Assembly (NCBI GenBank): GCA_934045075.1 | Contig: OW203724.1 | Span: forward strand, 10,341,473-10,405,472 | Origin: Yponomeuta sedellus | Lineage: Eukaryota; Arthropoda; Insecta; Lepidoptera; Yponomeutidae | DNA length: 64,000 nt | Reading direction: 5' to 3' | Shown here: positions 11,125-21,419 of the stretch, piece after piece | Layout of the letters: the number at the start of each line of letters is the position of its first letter | Position numbering within the stretch: position 1 is the stretch's first letter | Program-made: the position numbers and the translations under genes | The notes under the pieces: model-generated | What the model was told of the DNA's origin: nothing | The model's input: the letters and a program-made list of their open reading frames with translations, nothing else | Databases searched by the model: none

Positions 11125-11190
11125 AAACACAGTCATTGGTACATGGATTCGAAGCCGGGATTCGAACCCACAACCTCCCAAATGTCTCGC
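11125..11190 (-). repeat. tRNA-like B-box fragment of a SINE
   Basis: The minus strand carries GGTTGTGGGTTCGAATCCCG, a good B box, next to 'CATTGGTACATG', a junction shared with the SINE at 37,870. Downstream GC-rich sequence to 11,450 is open on the minus strand but has no recognisable domain. Confidence 0.45.
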
Positions 11191-11639
11191 AGCCGCCGCC
11201 GCTCCTGACAAAACTATGAAAGCGGTTTTGGCACCAAACAGAGAATGCATCCTCTGGCGTTCCTAATTCTTTGTGTAAACAAGACGTCGTAAAACGAGCG
11301 GGGCGCGGCGAGGCGGGAGAGCGGTCGCTGAGCGATCGTGTCAATAAAGAGCGTTGTTCATTGCGTTGTAAGTTGCCTCGTGGCGTCTCCCCGAGTCTCG
11401 TAAACAGCTCGTTGCCATATTTATGTGTAATTAAACTCGCGTGACGAGACAATCATGAGCTGCTGCTGTAGGTGTTCTTAGGGTCCTGCACCTCAGTGGA
11501 AGAAGTGAAACCTTTATATGTTTCACAAAATTACATTCTGAACCCCAGTTTTATTGTAGACTAATAGCCTGTTAATCTATTGTTAATAGTTACTAGTGGT
11601 TTTATTAGAGTTCCTTAAAGCAAACAACGCGCGCGCAGT

Positions 11640-11900
11640 GTAGGGTCCCGTAGAAAGACATTTTTTGACCTGCTTCACAGAACTAAAAATTTCATCAAAT
11701 TAATTTGCATGGAATTAGTACCTACGATGTTTTCCTTTTATAACTTGGTCGCCTATTATTCGTTAACATGTAAAGCCTACTTAGCTGTAATAGTTTTCCT
11801 TGTTTATTAAACTACTGCCCTGAAATTTTCCACGTTTCTACAATCAGCCGGCTCATCGGCTGATTGCAGAAACATGAAAAATTTCAGGGCTGTAGGAAAG
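11640..11900. repeat. Interspersed repeat (GGTTCCGTAG family) with embedded hairpin
   Basis: 'GGGTCCCGTAGA', 'ATTCGTTAACATGTAAAGCC' and 'TTTCTACAAT' blocks recur at 13,360-13,535, 21,420-21,660, 21,765-21,990 and inverted at 49,770-49,950. It is non-coding. This copy contains the long hairpin at 11,810-11,893. Confidence 0.6.
11810..11893. repeat. Hairpin, ~40-bp imperfect stem
   Basis: CTGCCCTGAAATTTT pairs with AAAATTTCAGGGC and CAATCAGCC with GGCTGATTG around a short loop; about five mismatches in 40 positions. Size and mismatches resemble a miRNA precursor, but a palindromic MITE is as likely. Confidence 0.55.
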
Positions 11901-12394
11901 GGGGGATGCCTTAACCCGACAAAAAATTGCGTTAGTATTTGGCAAACGAATCGAAGAGTAGTTTTCCTACACTGATAATATTTTTAAGAGACCTGTCTAA
12001 CGATAATTATGGTATAGGCAAAAAAAGCGTCCCTAATTAAGGTTAGGTACTATAAACATCTTTTTAACATTTTCTTCTACTTCTTCTTCTTCAGTCTATA
12101 TTAGTCCACTGCTAGACATAGCCGTCCCCTAATGAGCGCCATAGCGCATGGTTGTACCATCATTGAAGGGTAATGCCCATAATCCCCACGCTAGGCATGC
12201 GGTTTGGGGATCGCAGTGGGATTGTACTGCAGATTACATTTTATCTTAACGTTTTTAATAATGTATTTCTATGCCAAACTTCAGCTTTTTAGTAATTGTC
12301 GTCTCTGTGCTAAGCCGCAGACAGACAGTCGGGCGGATATATGCCGAAACTATTAGGGTTCGTTCGAAACGGTAAAATAAACATTGTTATCGAA

Positions 12395-12516
12395 ATTTTA
12401 AAAACCTATTTAGAGGCTAAAAATTCCATCCATGCCGCGATACGGGATACATTTTTAGCCTCTAAATAGGTTTTAAAATTGTCCTTAGCACGGGTTAGTG
12501 CATTTAAAATAATATA
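12395..12516. mobile_element. tRNA-core fold-back repeat, 122 bp, with 12-bp TSD
   Basis: The target duplication ATTGTTATCGAA is exact at 12,383-12,394 and 12,517-12,528. The insert begins with the inverted internal site (TTTTAAAAACCTATTTAGAG), turns near 12,447, and ends with the unit 3' end (GCACGGGTTAGTGCATTTAA). The tRNA-like core is almost wholly missing, yet both termini are kept. Confidence 0.8.
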
Positions 12517-12529
12517 ATTGTTATCGAAG

Positions 12530-13355
12530 TTATATAATTTTATTACTGGAATTGCTGAAAAACGACTCGTATTTTCGACGCCCTCGAGTCACATCCATTC
12601 TGTGTAGCCGAGGCCTTATATTCCACCGACAGCAACGGATCCGCGTGCGTAAATAATACAAAATAATGAAAAAATCTTCACTGCACTTTTCATTAGTTAC
12701 CCATGCTGTACTCAGAATCATCGAATATTAAAAAAATTAAATATATGGAACTACATAAAAGTCACACATAGTTTTCATAATTGAATAGGTACCGGTTCTC
12801 GTTTTCGTGTTTTTCATTTGTTTGATTGTTAGCAGACGCTTCTTTAGATCCCTGATTAATCTGCGGATGGCTAGCTTACAACTTTTTCATTTTAATAATA
12901 ATTCAACCAGCCATCGCGTTTACAAAATTGAATTTGCTGAGGAAATTTAACAGCGCGCCTGCCTACGAAACTAATTTAAATTATAAGAAACCCTTTCTTC
13001 CTTAATTCATTGAAATATTTTTTCGGTTTCCGTTGTGACGCACTTCGAGTGCTTTAGTTAAACAAAATGTTAAACCAATTATGAAATTAAATTCATACCA
13101 TTTTAACTTGTAGCGGTTAGGACCAACGATGTTGTGGATTGGTAGTTATTATTGTTTATTATCAAGTCAATAATTCTAAATTCATCAGTTTGATAGGCAA
13201 TATACTAGGTACAGGATTTTTTTTCATGTAGTTTCATATGAATCAAATGGCGTAATAAGCTACTGCAACTTAACAGTCTCCAGCCTAAAAGGGAGTAATA
13301 GCTCGACGATAGGGTCACTATTAGAATAAACTGGCCACGTGCCATGCGATTGTAG
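12530..13355. other. Intergenic, nothing recognised
   Basis: No domain, no tandem structure, no known repeat apart from common AT-rich tracts. Confidence 0.3.
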
Positions 13356-13359
13356 GGTT

Positions 13360-13660
13360 CCGTAGAGAGGGTTGTTTTAATAATAATTCATTTCTAGAAC
13401 AAGTCCAATTGAACAAGAGCAAGCCCAATAAGTCCAATAACAATATTAAAGTTAGGTAAATTAAAGTAAATACCGTAGATCAGTTACACCTGCTTTGCAG
13501 AACTGACAACTTCATCAAAGTAATTTTCAATGATTGATTGATTGATTGAAGACGTTTATTCCAATGAAAATCGCGATACTCAGACATCTACTTCTTCTTC
13601 AGGCTATATTAGTCTACTGCTGCACATAGCCCTCCCCTAATGAGCGCATAGCGCCCTGTC
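13360..13660. repeat. Repeat fragments (GGTTCCGTAG family, then CACTGCTGGACATAG family)
   Basis: 13,360-13,535 matches the block at 11,640; 13,588-13,655 matches the TTC-edged block at 805. ATTG repeats at about 13,530-13,548 separate them. Confidence 0.5.
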
Positions 13661-13734
13661 TTCAGCTCATACATAGTTATATATTAAACGGGTCTAATCG
13701 CGATTATTTATTAGGTAAAACGTAATACCTTATT

Positions 13735-14060
13735 TCCCGACGTTCCGACAGCGTTACAGTTGCAGTGTTCTCGGGTAGACTGAAGTGGCGAGTACAGCCA
13801 ATTATTGTGGAAAGTCACTTTTATTTTTCGCAGCTGGCCGACACACAACACTCACTACACCCACGGACAGGTCCGGTGATAAGGCGCGTGATTTGGATTT
13901 ACTTAGCGCTGGATTCCTTTACTGGATGCATTTATTGGAGGCCGGATCACTGGATCGAGCTACTTCGACCGAAAGTTCTCTCAACCGATCGACACTATTA
14001 TCGAAGAATCGTTCGGGAAGCAATTGAAATTAAAAAACACAAACATTTCAACAGAGAATA
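13735..14060 (+). pseudogene. Penelope-like element remnant
   Basis: The left part carries 'TTCCCGACGTTCCGACAGCG', close to the CGACGTTTCGAC motif I associate with Penelope-like terminal repeats. The right part encodes RRIVREAIEIKKHKHFNRE, the conserved C-terminal end of Penelope GIY-YIG endonuclease ORFs. Reverse transcriptase is absent, so this is an internally deleted copy. It runs into a minisatellite. Confidence 0.55.
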
Positions 14061-14063
14061 TAC

Positions 14064-14215
14064 CCAGACAATATAAGACAACAATATAAGACGACAATAT
14101 AACACGACGACAATATATAAGACGACAATATAAGATATAAGACGACACAATATAAGACGTCTTATATTGTCGTCTTATATATACAATATAAGACGACAAT
14201 ATAAGACCCAGACAT
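14064..14215. repeat. Minisatellite (ACAATATAAGACG)n with internal inversion
   Basis: Irregular copies of ACAATATAAGACG on the plus strand are interrupted near 14,155-14,185 by the inverted sequence CGTCTTATATTGTCGTCTTA. The flanking motif CAGAGAATATACCCAG occurs on both sides. Confidence 0.8.
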
Positions 14216-14367
14216 AGAAGACAACAGAGAATATACCCAGGTTTCAAGCTTTCAAGTACGTGGAATCCAGTGCCCGTTTAATACGAGTATATAACTAAAT
14301 ACAGCAGTTGGTTTCTGGCAAACTGCATGACAGTTTGCTGGCAGATGCTGTTGGTTTTACAACTTAA

Positions 14368-14408
14368 TTATACTATTTTTATTTTTATCCTCTAAATAGG
14401 TTTTTAAA
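14368..14408. mobile_element. Minimal tRNA-core fold-back insertion, 41 bp, with 12-bp TSD
   Basis: Only the two termini of the family are left: inverted unit 3' end (TACTATTTTTATTTTTAT) fused to the internal site (CCTCTAAATAGGTTTTTAAA). The exact duplication TTTACAACTTAA flanks it at 14,356-14,367 and 14,409-14,420. No tRNA-like core remains. Confidence 0.8.
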
Positions 14409-14419
14409 TTTACAACTTA

Positions 14420-15025
14420 AGTTAATCTTAAATGTTAGAATGGAATGCTATAGATGTTACTCTTAATAAGAATTGTAATGGAATAGTTACTTCTTAAGTT
14501 CATTATATGTGCTACTACAATTAACCGTTTTCCTAAAGACACAATATTTTTAAACGACCTAACCAAATTAGACGAGCACAAAAATGCATCCTTAATTAAG
14601 ACAGGACGGAACGGACATAAGCCTTTTTTAAGCCTGTTTCTTTAGTGCACTTTACATGATCTAAACCCAAGGACCTAACGGATGACTTGGTAACTATTAA
14701 AAAGGTTTGTCTGTAAATTGTGTTTCTTTTTAATTATTTTCTGATAATATCACAAATGTGCGCCTTCACAATAAAAACTGTCCGAAATAAAAAGCTGCTG
14801 CGGTGTTGTGTGACCTAATTAATGGACTGGTGTAAAAAAGGCATGAAGTTTGGGTGGTGTGAAAGCCATAGCAGAATGAACGTGCTTTAACTAGCTATCG
14901 ATAACTCTAGTTTGTTTTTTGTTTTGTAAATCCAATAATATCTTGACAAAAACTCTATCTATTACTTAGATATTTATGTTTTTCATGTACTCACATTCCC
15001 GATTAAAATTTAAAATTAACGATCG
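14420..15025. other. Intergenic, nothing recognised
   Basis: AT-rich with partial similarity to the GGTTCCGTAG repeat at 14,510-14,600. No gene seen. Confidence 0.3.
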
Positions 15026-15029
15026 CCAT

Positions 15030-15110
15030 TATTATAGCCGAATTGTGCGTGAAGCGGTTGAAAAGAAACACAAAAACATCGTCGAAACGTCGAGGTAAAA
15101 TAGCAATACA
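15030..15110 (+). pseudogene. Penelope-like element 3' remnant
   Basis: 'CGAATTGTGCGTGAAGCGGT' encodes RIVREAVEKKHKN, parallel to the C-terminal REAIE motif at 13,995 and 17,202, followed by 'TCGAAACGTCGAGGTAAAAT', a Penelope-type terminal motif. Very short. Confidence 0.45.
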
Positions 15111-15380
15111 TTACTACGCGATTAAGCCCCGAAGATATTCTAACTATGTGTACAAGTGGCGAAAGTTTAAAGTAGGTATTAATCTAATCTGATCTATGTC
15201 ATAACTCATAAGTAGCCAGCCAGATTGGTGCGTGCATGCCGTGGGTCATGGGTATTTTTTTCAAAAACGCGGTCAGCCATTTTTGTCTATGGTTTGAAGA
15301 CCTGAAGACTTGTAAACAAAGTTTGACATTCAACATCTGTGAGTGATTTGTGAACATAGTGAAATAACAACAACGCAACC

Positions 15381-15625
15381 ATGATTTCATCGCGTTTACA
15401 TGCAAAATATAGCAATTATCATTATTGCATTGTTCGAGAATGCAAAAACATTTCAATAAAGACCCCCGAAAAGTTGTGGATTAGTGTACCCAGTGAAATA
15501 AAAATTCCGAAAAATTGGCTCAATCTCCTAAAAAGAGACCGCGATACTTTATAGACTGAAACTCGGGTGTATTTATGTGAAGATCACTTTGATGTAAGTC
15601 CTCTAATTGTCACTGGGTCTGGCTA
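15381..15625 (+). pseudogene. Broken THAP-domain reading frame
   Basis: From ATG at 15,381 the frame gives a C2CH THAP zinc-finger pattern: CIVREC (C-x4-C), a tryptophan in KLWISVP, NWLNLL, and CEDHF (C-x2-H) near the end. A TAG codon interrupts it between RDRDTL and TETRVYLC, so the first ~57 codons and the CEDHF segment are separated. The AVPTRF-type motif is not seen. THAP domains bind DNA in chromatin factors and in P-type transposases; this copy could derive from either. Confidence 0.6.
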
Positions 15626-15659
15626 ACAGATGTTTGTTAACAAACTAAAGGTGTTTTCA

Positions 15660-16340
15660 ATATGGCGGATAGCGTTTTCACCGTTGCAAATGAAAAGCGG
15701 AAAATATGTTTATAATTTGCAAATTTTGCAGCCATCCTACATACTTACTTAGCAAAGTCAGTATATTTCAGTTTCTTACGTTAAATACTACAGGAAATAT
15801 TCATTTATCGCGTCAAATTTGATACGAGTCAAGTAGAGGATTGAATTTAGAGCTTTATTTATGTCATTTTCATAACCGTGTCCATGTCTGTACTGTATAA
15901 ATACTTAGATGCCATTATTACTAATTAATAATAACCGTGGCTTTCACACCACCAGTTTCAGCATGTATAATTATGATACTTTATACGATAAGTATAATAT
16001 ACTCTTATATAATCCACGTTCGAACTGTGAACACATCGCGTGAGCACTTGAGTTCTGCCAGCTTACTGAATGGACATAATTGTGCTCAATCGAGTCTGCT
16101 ACTTGACGTTCCACGTAAATATTTTATTTTACAGCGTAATAAACGACCCCCCTCGTGTTCTGAATGTTGTTGCGGATATTGTATTTGACATATTACGTGA
16201 TTTCGTGGTACCTATGCCAGTCATTTAAACATCGTTTGACAGAATCGTATTTTGCCCTTCTTCCCATGCAGCAATTTTTATAAACTAAAATTAACGTCTA
16301 AGCTAATCTTATCTTTTTTGTAAAGTCTATATACGTCTTA
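15660..16340. other. Intergenic, nothing recognised
   Basis: AT-rich; an open plus-strand frame at 15,937-16,188 has no recognisable domain. Confidence 0.3.
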
Positions 16341-16341
16341 C

Positions 16342-16560
16342 TGTAGGGCACAAGCATTCTCTAAAAGAGAGAATGGGCTTAATTACCACGCGAGCTCATC
16401 GCGGATTGGCAATTTCAAGCGCTGAGATAGTTGAACCCCTCAGGTTTCCTCACGACGTTTTCCTTCACAGTTAGAGAGTGGTAGCGGAGCGGTAGAACAC
16501 CGGCTTCTTAATCGAGAGGTCGTGGGCTTTCAATTTACACTCGAGAAACGGTACGTATGA
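16342..16560. repeat. SINE fragments in opposite orientation
   Basis: 16,440-16,475 holds the reverse complement of the SINE body block GTGAAGGAAAACATCGTAAG seen at 22,585. 16,478-16,545 reads forward as its tRNA-like head (GTGGTAGCGGAGCGGTAGAA). The B box is damaged. Confidence 0.5.
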
Positions 16561-17135
16561 TTCACAGATAACTCTACAACATCATTAGACTTTTATTATT
16601 TATTATTTTCTCATTCGAATTCAATGTCGTATGGTGTTCAGACAGATTTTGGCTTTCGTTCGACTTTTTATGTACAATTCAAGTCATACGCCTTAAAGTC
16701 GTATACGACTTATTTGCTAATAAAGTGAGAATTGGGCCCCTGGACGTAATTTTATTAAAAAAGGCGCCAATAAATGCTCCTGATGGTAACTAGGATTTAA
16801 GTCCCGGGCCTTTTGGAAATACAGTAGATAGTCTCTGGTCTCGAGTCAACTAGGCACTCGGTTATTGTGCATAACGATCTTAACAAATAATTACTTGATA
16901 ACCTGTAGGTACTCAATAGTCCTAAATGCATTCGCTAATGTGCGATATTGTTGTTTTGATACATTTGCAAAGATTGTGATTGTGATGTGTGTGACTCAGC
17001 GCAGTCAGTGAGTCGTCAACACAGATCAGATACATTACTAATTAGAGACCAAACTCAAATTGAAGCTTTTTGAAACAAAAAATGTGTTCATTTATAATTT
17101 TCTTCTCCATTTTGAAACTAACAACTTTGATGTTA
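16560..17135. other. Intergenic, nothing recognised
   Basis: No gene, TIR or known repeat identified. Confidence 0.3.
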
Positions 17136-17151
17136 AACAAAATATTTTTTA

Positions 17152-17611
17152 AACTAAAACTTTCGTAAGCACAACACATTGTAGACTTCTAGTCCGGAAA
17201 AATGCGCGAGGCTATTGAAATAAGTCGCCACCCGAATTTCAATAGAGACAGTGGATGGGCTCTTCCGCCGGCCTGGAAACCGGTTCTACGAAAGTGCAGT
17301 GATAGTGAATATCGAAATCGACACTGCAAGAACGAAGATGTCGTGAGCTGTGTCTGTGCCATCATGCCTAGTGACATTGACGACGGGAAAGCAGTAGGCG
17401 CTGCGGCGCAAGCCAGCGGGAATCCCCCGCAGCCAGAGTCGGCACCCGCCCCACCTATCTCGGCGCGGTGAGTCTCCCGTAGTGTGAGACGAGCAACCAA
17501 CGACGCGAGCTCCGTCTCTGCTCACCATGATTATGCTCTGCGAATCGGAGCGAAACCTGGTCGGACTTTTCCGATATAACAACACCCGTAAGTAAATCCG
17601 GACTAAAAGTC
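17152..17611 (+). pseudogene. Penelope-like element fragment with inverted ends and 15-bp TSD
   Basis: From 17,202 the frame reads REAIEISRHPNFNRDSGWAL and PPAWKPVL, the conserved end of Penelope-like ORFs. It continues open to TGA at about 17,471 with low-complexity residues. The segment is bounded by an imperfect 20-bp inverted repeat (TTGTAGACTTCTAGTCCGGA at about 17,179; its complement ends near 17,616). ACAAAATATTTTTTA occurs at 17,137-17,151 and 17,612-17,626, a likely target duplication. RT and most of the endonuclease are missing. Confidence 0.55.
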
Positions 17612-17633
17612 TACAAAATATTTTTTATTATGA

Positions 17634-17720
17634 ACTAGCTGTGTCCACGACTTCGTTCACCTTGGGTTAGAACATGAAGTGTCCTTATCTCTTAATCCAG
17701 GTCATGGTCTATCTCCGTTT
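17634..17720 (-). mobile_element. Helitron-like 3'-end fragment
   Basis: 'ACTAGCTGTGTCCACGACTTCG' is the reverse complement of the CTAG terminus and GC hairpin seen at 7,050-7,090 and 49,276-49,309, with some substitutions. Confidence 0.45.
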
Positions 17721-17779
17721 TACATTTCATCCCTCGACACCTTTTTGCGGTTATATTAACAGTTTAATTTTATCTAAAT

Positions 17780-17960
17780 ATACAACATAAGTCGTTAAGC
17801 CATGTCAGAGGCCTTATGTGTGGCTTGATAACTTCCGACAGTAAGGCCCGCCACTGTCTTGCGATCCTCCACCAACCCGGACATGGCCCCCGTGGTGGAG
17901 TAAGACACCCGTGCCCAGCAGTGGTGACATACCAAGGGTTGATATCATCGTCATTCAACA
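17780..17960 (-). repeat. Unclassified interspersed repeat X
   Basis: Contains 'CACCAACCCGGACATGGCC', 'GTGGTGGAGTAAGACACCCG' and 'CCAAGGGTTGATATCATC'. Copies occur at 22,009-22,100, 24,288-24,645, 26,925-27,990 (split by a solo LTR), 33,658-34,070, 39,540-39,675 and 63,125-63,485. The longest copies have an extra 3' block (GACAGCCGGCACCAAC ... CGACTAGGCCACAA). No coding signal or tRNA head. Confidence 0.65.
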
Positions 17961-18119
17961 TAAGAATATTATTGTACCGCTCGGTTCTTAAATAAATAAA
18001 TAAATCTATTCGCCATTCTCTTAAACCACCTCTCCAAATCTTGCTTCTCAGTTGAAAATAATTTCAGGTGGAATATAATGTTTAATATACTAGTGTTTTG
18101 TTTTTCGGATGTGTTTCCG

Positions 18120-18262
18120 GAATATTGCCAAACGCAGCATAGGTTGCCCACCAGCTCAGTGGACAACGATCTTCGGCAGATTGCTTACATTGGTAGCGGC
18201 TGGTTGAGGATGACAGAGAAAAAAGATGTGGCTAGTCTTGGGGAGGTTGATGCAGTAGTGCG
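18120..18262 (+). pseudogene. RTE-like ORF C-terminal fragment (second subfamily)
   Basis: The frame reads DNDLRQIAYIGSGWLRMTEKKD then shifts to LGEVDAVV, resembling the DDLRxIAGSxWLRMAE..W..LGEAYVQQW end of RTE-like proteins. Related ends lie at 24,700 and 34,795. A MITE-like block at 18,262 truncates it. Confidence 0.4.
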
Positions 18263-18345
18263 ATGCCGACTATCGCCCTGTGCCGACTTTTAGATATTTC
18301 CTTACAAAAAGTAGCATCACGCCGACAATGCGAAACATCCCTACT
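18262..18345. repeat. MITE-like block (GATGCCGACTATCGCC)
   Basis: 'GATGCCGACTATCGCC', 'TTTTAGATATTTCCTTACAA' and 'CGACAATGCGAAACATCCCT' recur inverted at 43,857-43,945. No coding capacity. Confidence 0.6.
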
Positions 18346-18349
18346 AGGA

Positions 18350-19540
18350 ATATGCCCAACAGGAACATACGTATTGGGCCTCGATCGTGTTAGCGCATTA
18401 TTAGTACCATGACAGATGCATGGTCGGGTCACGTGGGGTGTTTTTTCATACCATTGACGCCTAGAAGGTTCGAGGTATGCGCGCGCGTAGACTTGAAGCA
18501 GCAACGAAATTAAATCGCCATGTTCTTGCAGTTGTCATTGTACCACAATGCATTAGCAGAATCTAAGCCCTAGACTGATAGATTAGATTGGAATAAGCCA
18601 CCGAACATATAAAATTGCGCTCCAAATGCTATAAAATTTCTGACTTTTACTTCACATAACTCGGCGCTTGCAATCGCCAATCAGCGGTGGGCACGTGGTA
18701 ATTAAGCTCATACTTGCAATCTGAGAAAAGCTCAGTGCCCTGCAGTAAGACGTATATAGAATAGGGTACATAAAACAAAGTTCTAAACTAAAAACAAAGC
18801 TCTTAAATAGTGCTATCATCTTCAATAATGCAGTGTTTTTTGTTTTTTTTTTTTCATGTGATACAATAAATCTCATTAAGAACTAAATATTTGTATGTGT
18901 GTGTGCATGCAATTAAATTTTTATTTTCTGATGTTGTGACTGAGTTTAGACATATTTTTTAAGAGAGCTTCAATGTTATCATTTAGTGTTAGTGACTAGT
19001 CCATTATCAACATGCAACTCTGTTAATTAAGTTTTATATTAAAAAGTTGTATAGATAAAGAGAAATTTATTTTATTGCACGTTACTGCTACGTACAAAGC
19101 AAAGTAACTGGTCAAAAAAAATGGTTTTTATAGATACTGTACATACACACTGCATGTGTGAAACAAAAAGAAGAATTTCGTTTTGTTTCAAGGTGGGGTT
19201 TTTGTTTCATATTTGAGTTGGGTATTTAAACATAACAGTGTAACGAATAAATTATTTGGTGGAATTGTTTCAGCAATTCTCGTTTCTGCCTTACGGATAG
19301 AACCGAGAACTGCTTAAATAATTCTGGGTACAGGCGTGGGTGAAAATGGCTAACCTTAATTAACTGCCTCAACGCTCTCTCCAGAGGTATCAAGGTAGTA
19401 CCAACTGTGGTAGTACTGTGTATAAAATATCACATGCAATGAAAAGAATCACTTAAAGTTGATAAATCCACAACAGTATCTTCATATCTAAATACACGAG
19501 TATTAATAAAAAAAAAAAAATGTCATTGATAACAAAAAAC
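18350..19540. other. Intergenic, nothing recognised
   Basis: AT-rich sequence; poly-T at 18,840-18,855. No gene or structured repeat recognised. Confidence 0.3.
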
Positions 19541-19556
19541 AAACAAAATAAAATCA

Positions 19557-19830
19557 TTATATTCTTTTTGTTGCGCTAACCCGTGCTGAGGACAATTTTA
19601 AAACCCTATTTAGAGGCTAAAAGTTCCGCTCATGCCGGGACTCGAACCCGCAACCTCTGGCTAACCCGCTGCCTGTAAATAATACAGAGAATATTGTAAA
19701 GAGGTTCGAAATTTTGCTGATGCCGGCACTTGCCCATTAGCTCAATCACGAGAGCGCTGGTACGGTTAGCCAGAGGTCGCGGGTTCGAGTCCTGGCATGG
19801 GCGGAATTTTTAGCCTCTTAATAGGTTTTT
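19557..19830. mobile_element. tRNA-core fold-back repeat with 12-bp TSD
   Basis: The duplication AAAATAAAATCA is exact at 19,545-19,556 and 19,831-19,842. The left arm is a unit read in reverse from its 3' end through the B box to about 19,665. It then turns and reads forward through the body, a diverged A box (TAGCTCAATCACGAGAGC), B box GGTTCGAGTCC and the internal site ATAGGTTTTTAAAA. Confidence 0.8.
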
Positions 19831-19885
19831 AAAATAAAATCAGTCAATCAAACCGCCCCGAGTCATATTCGATCCAAAGGTACCC

Positions 19886-20850
19886 GATAACATACATACA
19901 TACATACATAACCTCACGTCTGTATCCCAGAGGGGTAGGCAGAGACCAGGGACTGCCACTTGGCACGATCCTGACAGATCACCTTCGCTTCACCAACGTT
20001 CATAAGTCGTTGCATGCACGCACGCCGGTTCCGGGTACTTTTTATCTTTCCTTTTGCTAATACATCCCCTATTTGGTCGATGTATGTCCACCTGGGACGT
20101 CCCTTACCAGCCCTTCCACTCACATTCGCAATATATATTTGTTTCGTCAATCTTTCTTCCTTCATCCTCTCCACATGTTCAAACCAACGCAACATTCCTT
20201 TCTCAATTCAAGTCACTACATCCTCTTTCAGTCCACAACGTTCTCTAATCAGACTATTACGTATCCTGTCATTCAAAGTAACACTACACATACTTCTCAA
20301 GGACCTCATTTCTACTGCATTCATTCTACTTTCTTGCTTCTTTTGCCACACCCAAGTCTCGCTACCATACATTAGTGTTGGGACGAGCACACCATTATGA
20401 ATAGCCAATCTAGCTCTTTTGGAGATGTTGCGGCTGCACGCAATGGAGTGCAAGGCACCGTTTACACAATTTCCCGCTTTTACTCTTCTTTATATATCAC
20501 CTTCACACTTTCCATCCCTCGTAAACAGGCTCCCCAAATAGACAAATTCTTTTACTTATTCCACTCTTTCACCTCTAATCGTTATCTTGCACTCAGTAAT
20601 TTCATCATCTTTTTCAAAGACCAGTACTTTCGTCTTACTCACATTAATGTTCATACCTTTCCTTTTAAATGCCTCATCCATTACCGTGACTTGTGTCTGC
20701 AGTTCTTCGACCGACGATGCGAACACGACTTTATCATCGCCGTATAACAAGCATTTCACAAGTAGCTCACCCATCCTTATCCCACAGTCATTCTCTTTCA
20801 GATCAGTCAGGCAACTATCCATGAATAAATTGAACAGCCCGATAACAATG
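19886..20850 (-). pseudogene. RTE-like LINE ORF2 fragment with RT palm motif
   Basis: Reading on the minus strand: LFNLFMDSCLTDLKENDCGI, then CLLYGDDKVVFASS (the catalytic Y-x-DD box, here YGDD), then NGVLVPTLMYGSETWVWQKK, IRNSLIRERCGLKEDVVT, HVERMKEERL and the C-terminal SAYPSGIQT ending at TGA (19,914). Frames change near 20,500 and near 20,205, so it is inactive. A CATA tail flanks it at 19,891-19,910. The endonuclease half is missing. It is the longest copy of the family truncated at 5,296. Confidence 0.75.
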
Positions 20851-21164
20851 GCAGCAATACAGCAATACCACGCTGCACTGCTAGCAAGGATGTTTTGTTC
20901 TTGACTGCTAGGGAGATCCTTTGCATCAAATATGCCCCGGAGCGGACTCAACCTACTGGTTGGGTTCTCAAGTTTTTCTTGGGTGAAGTCATACAACAGG
21001 TAGGCTATGATTGCCAGAGTGCCCAAAGTATAAATAATAATTAAAATTTTAACAATTTTGTAATATTGCCTTCAGCAACATGACAACGACGTGCTCACTA
21101 AGCCCGTACGTCTGACGCACCCTGGGTAACAATCAGTGACTCCCTTATGCCGATTGGTAAATCT

Positions 21165-21290
21165 TCTGTTAATAAAGTTTGTCTGGAAGAGATAATTTTT
21201 AGTGATAAGGCCGCCGTCTGTACTCTTAGGTTAAGAAATATCTGTGTAATTTCCTTTTTTATGTACAATAAAGTGTTCTCTATCTATCTT
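21165..21290 (+). repeat. LINE 3'-UTR fragment
   Basis: 'GTTTGTCTGGAAGAGATAAT', 'GTGATAAGGCCGCC' and 'TGTACAATAAAGTGTTCTC' match the blocks at 8,395 and 29,640; an AATAAA is present. Confidence 0.55.
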
Positions 21291-21419
21291 TTCACCACGA
21301 TGGCTGGTCGACTGATGACTAATAAGAAGAAGCAACATGGCGCAAATTTTTACGGTCCTATTCATAAGAACCAGCCAAGTGCGTGTCTTGTCACCACTGC
21401 AGGGTTCAGTTGAATGCGG

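Noticed and set aside
20014..20904. Plus-strand frames of 100-128 codons
   Set aside because: They are antisense shadows of the RTE-like reverse transcriptase fragment on the minus strand.
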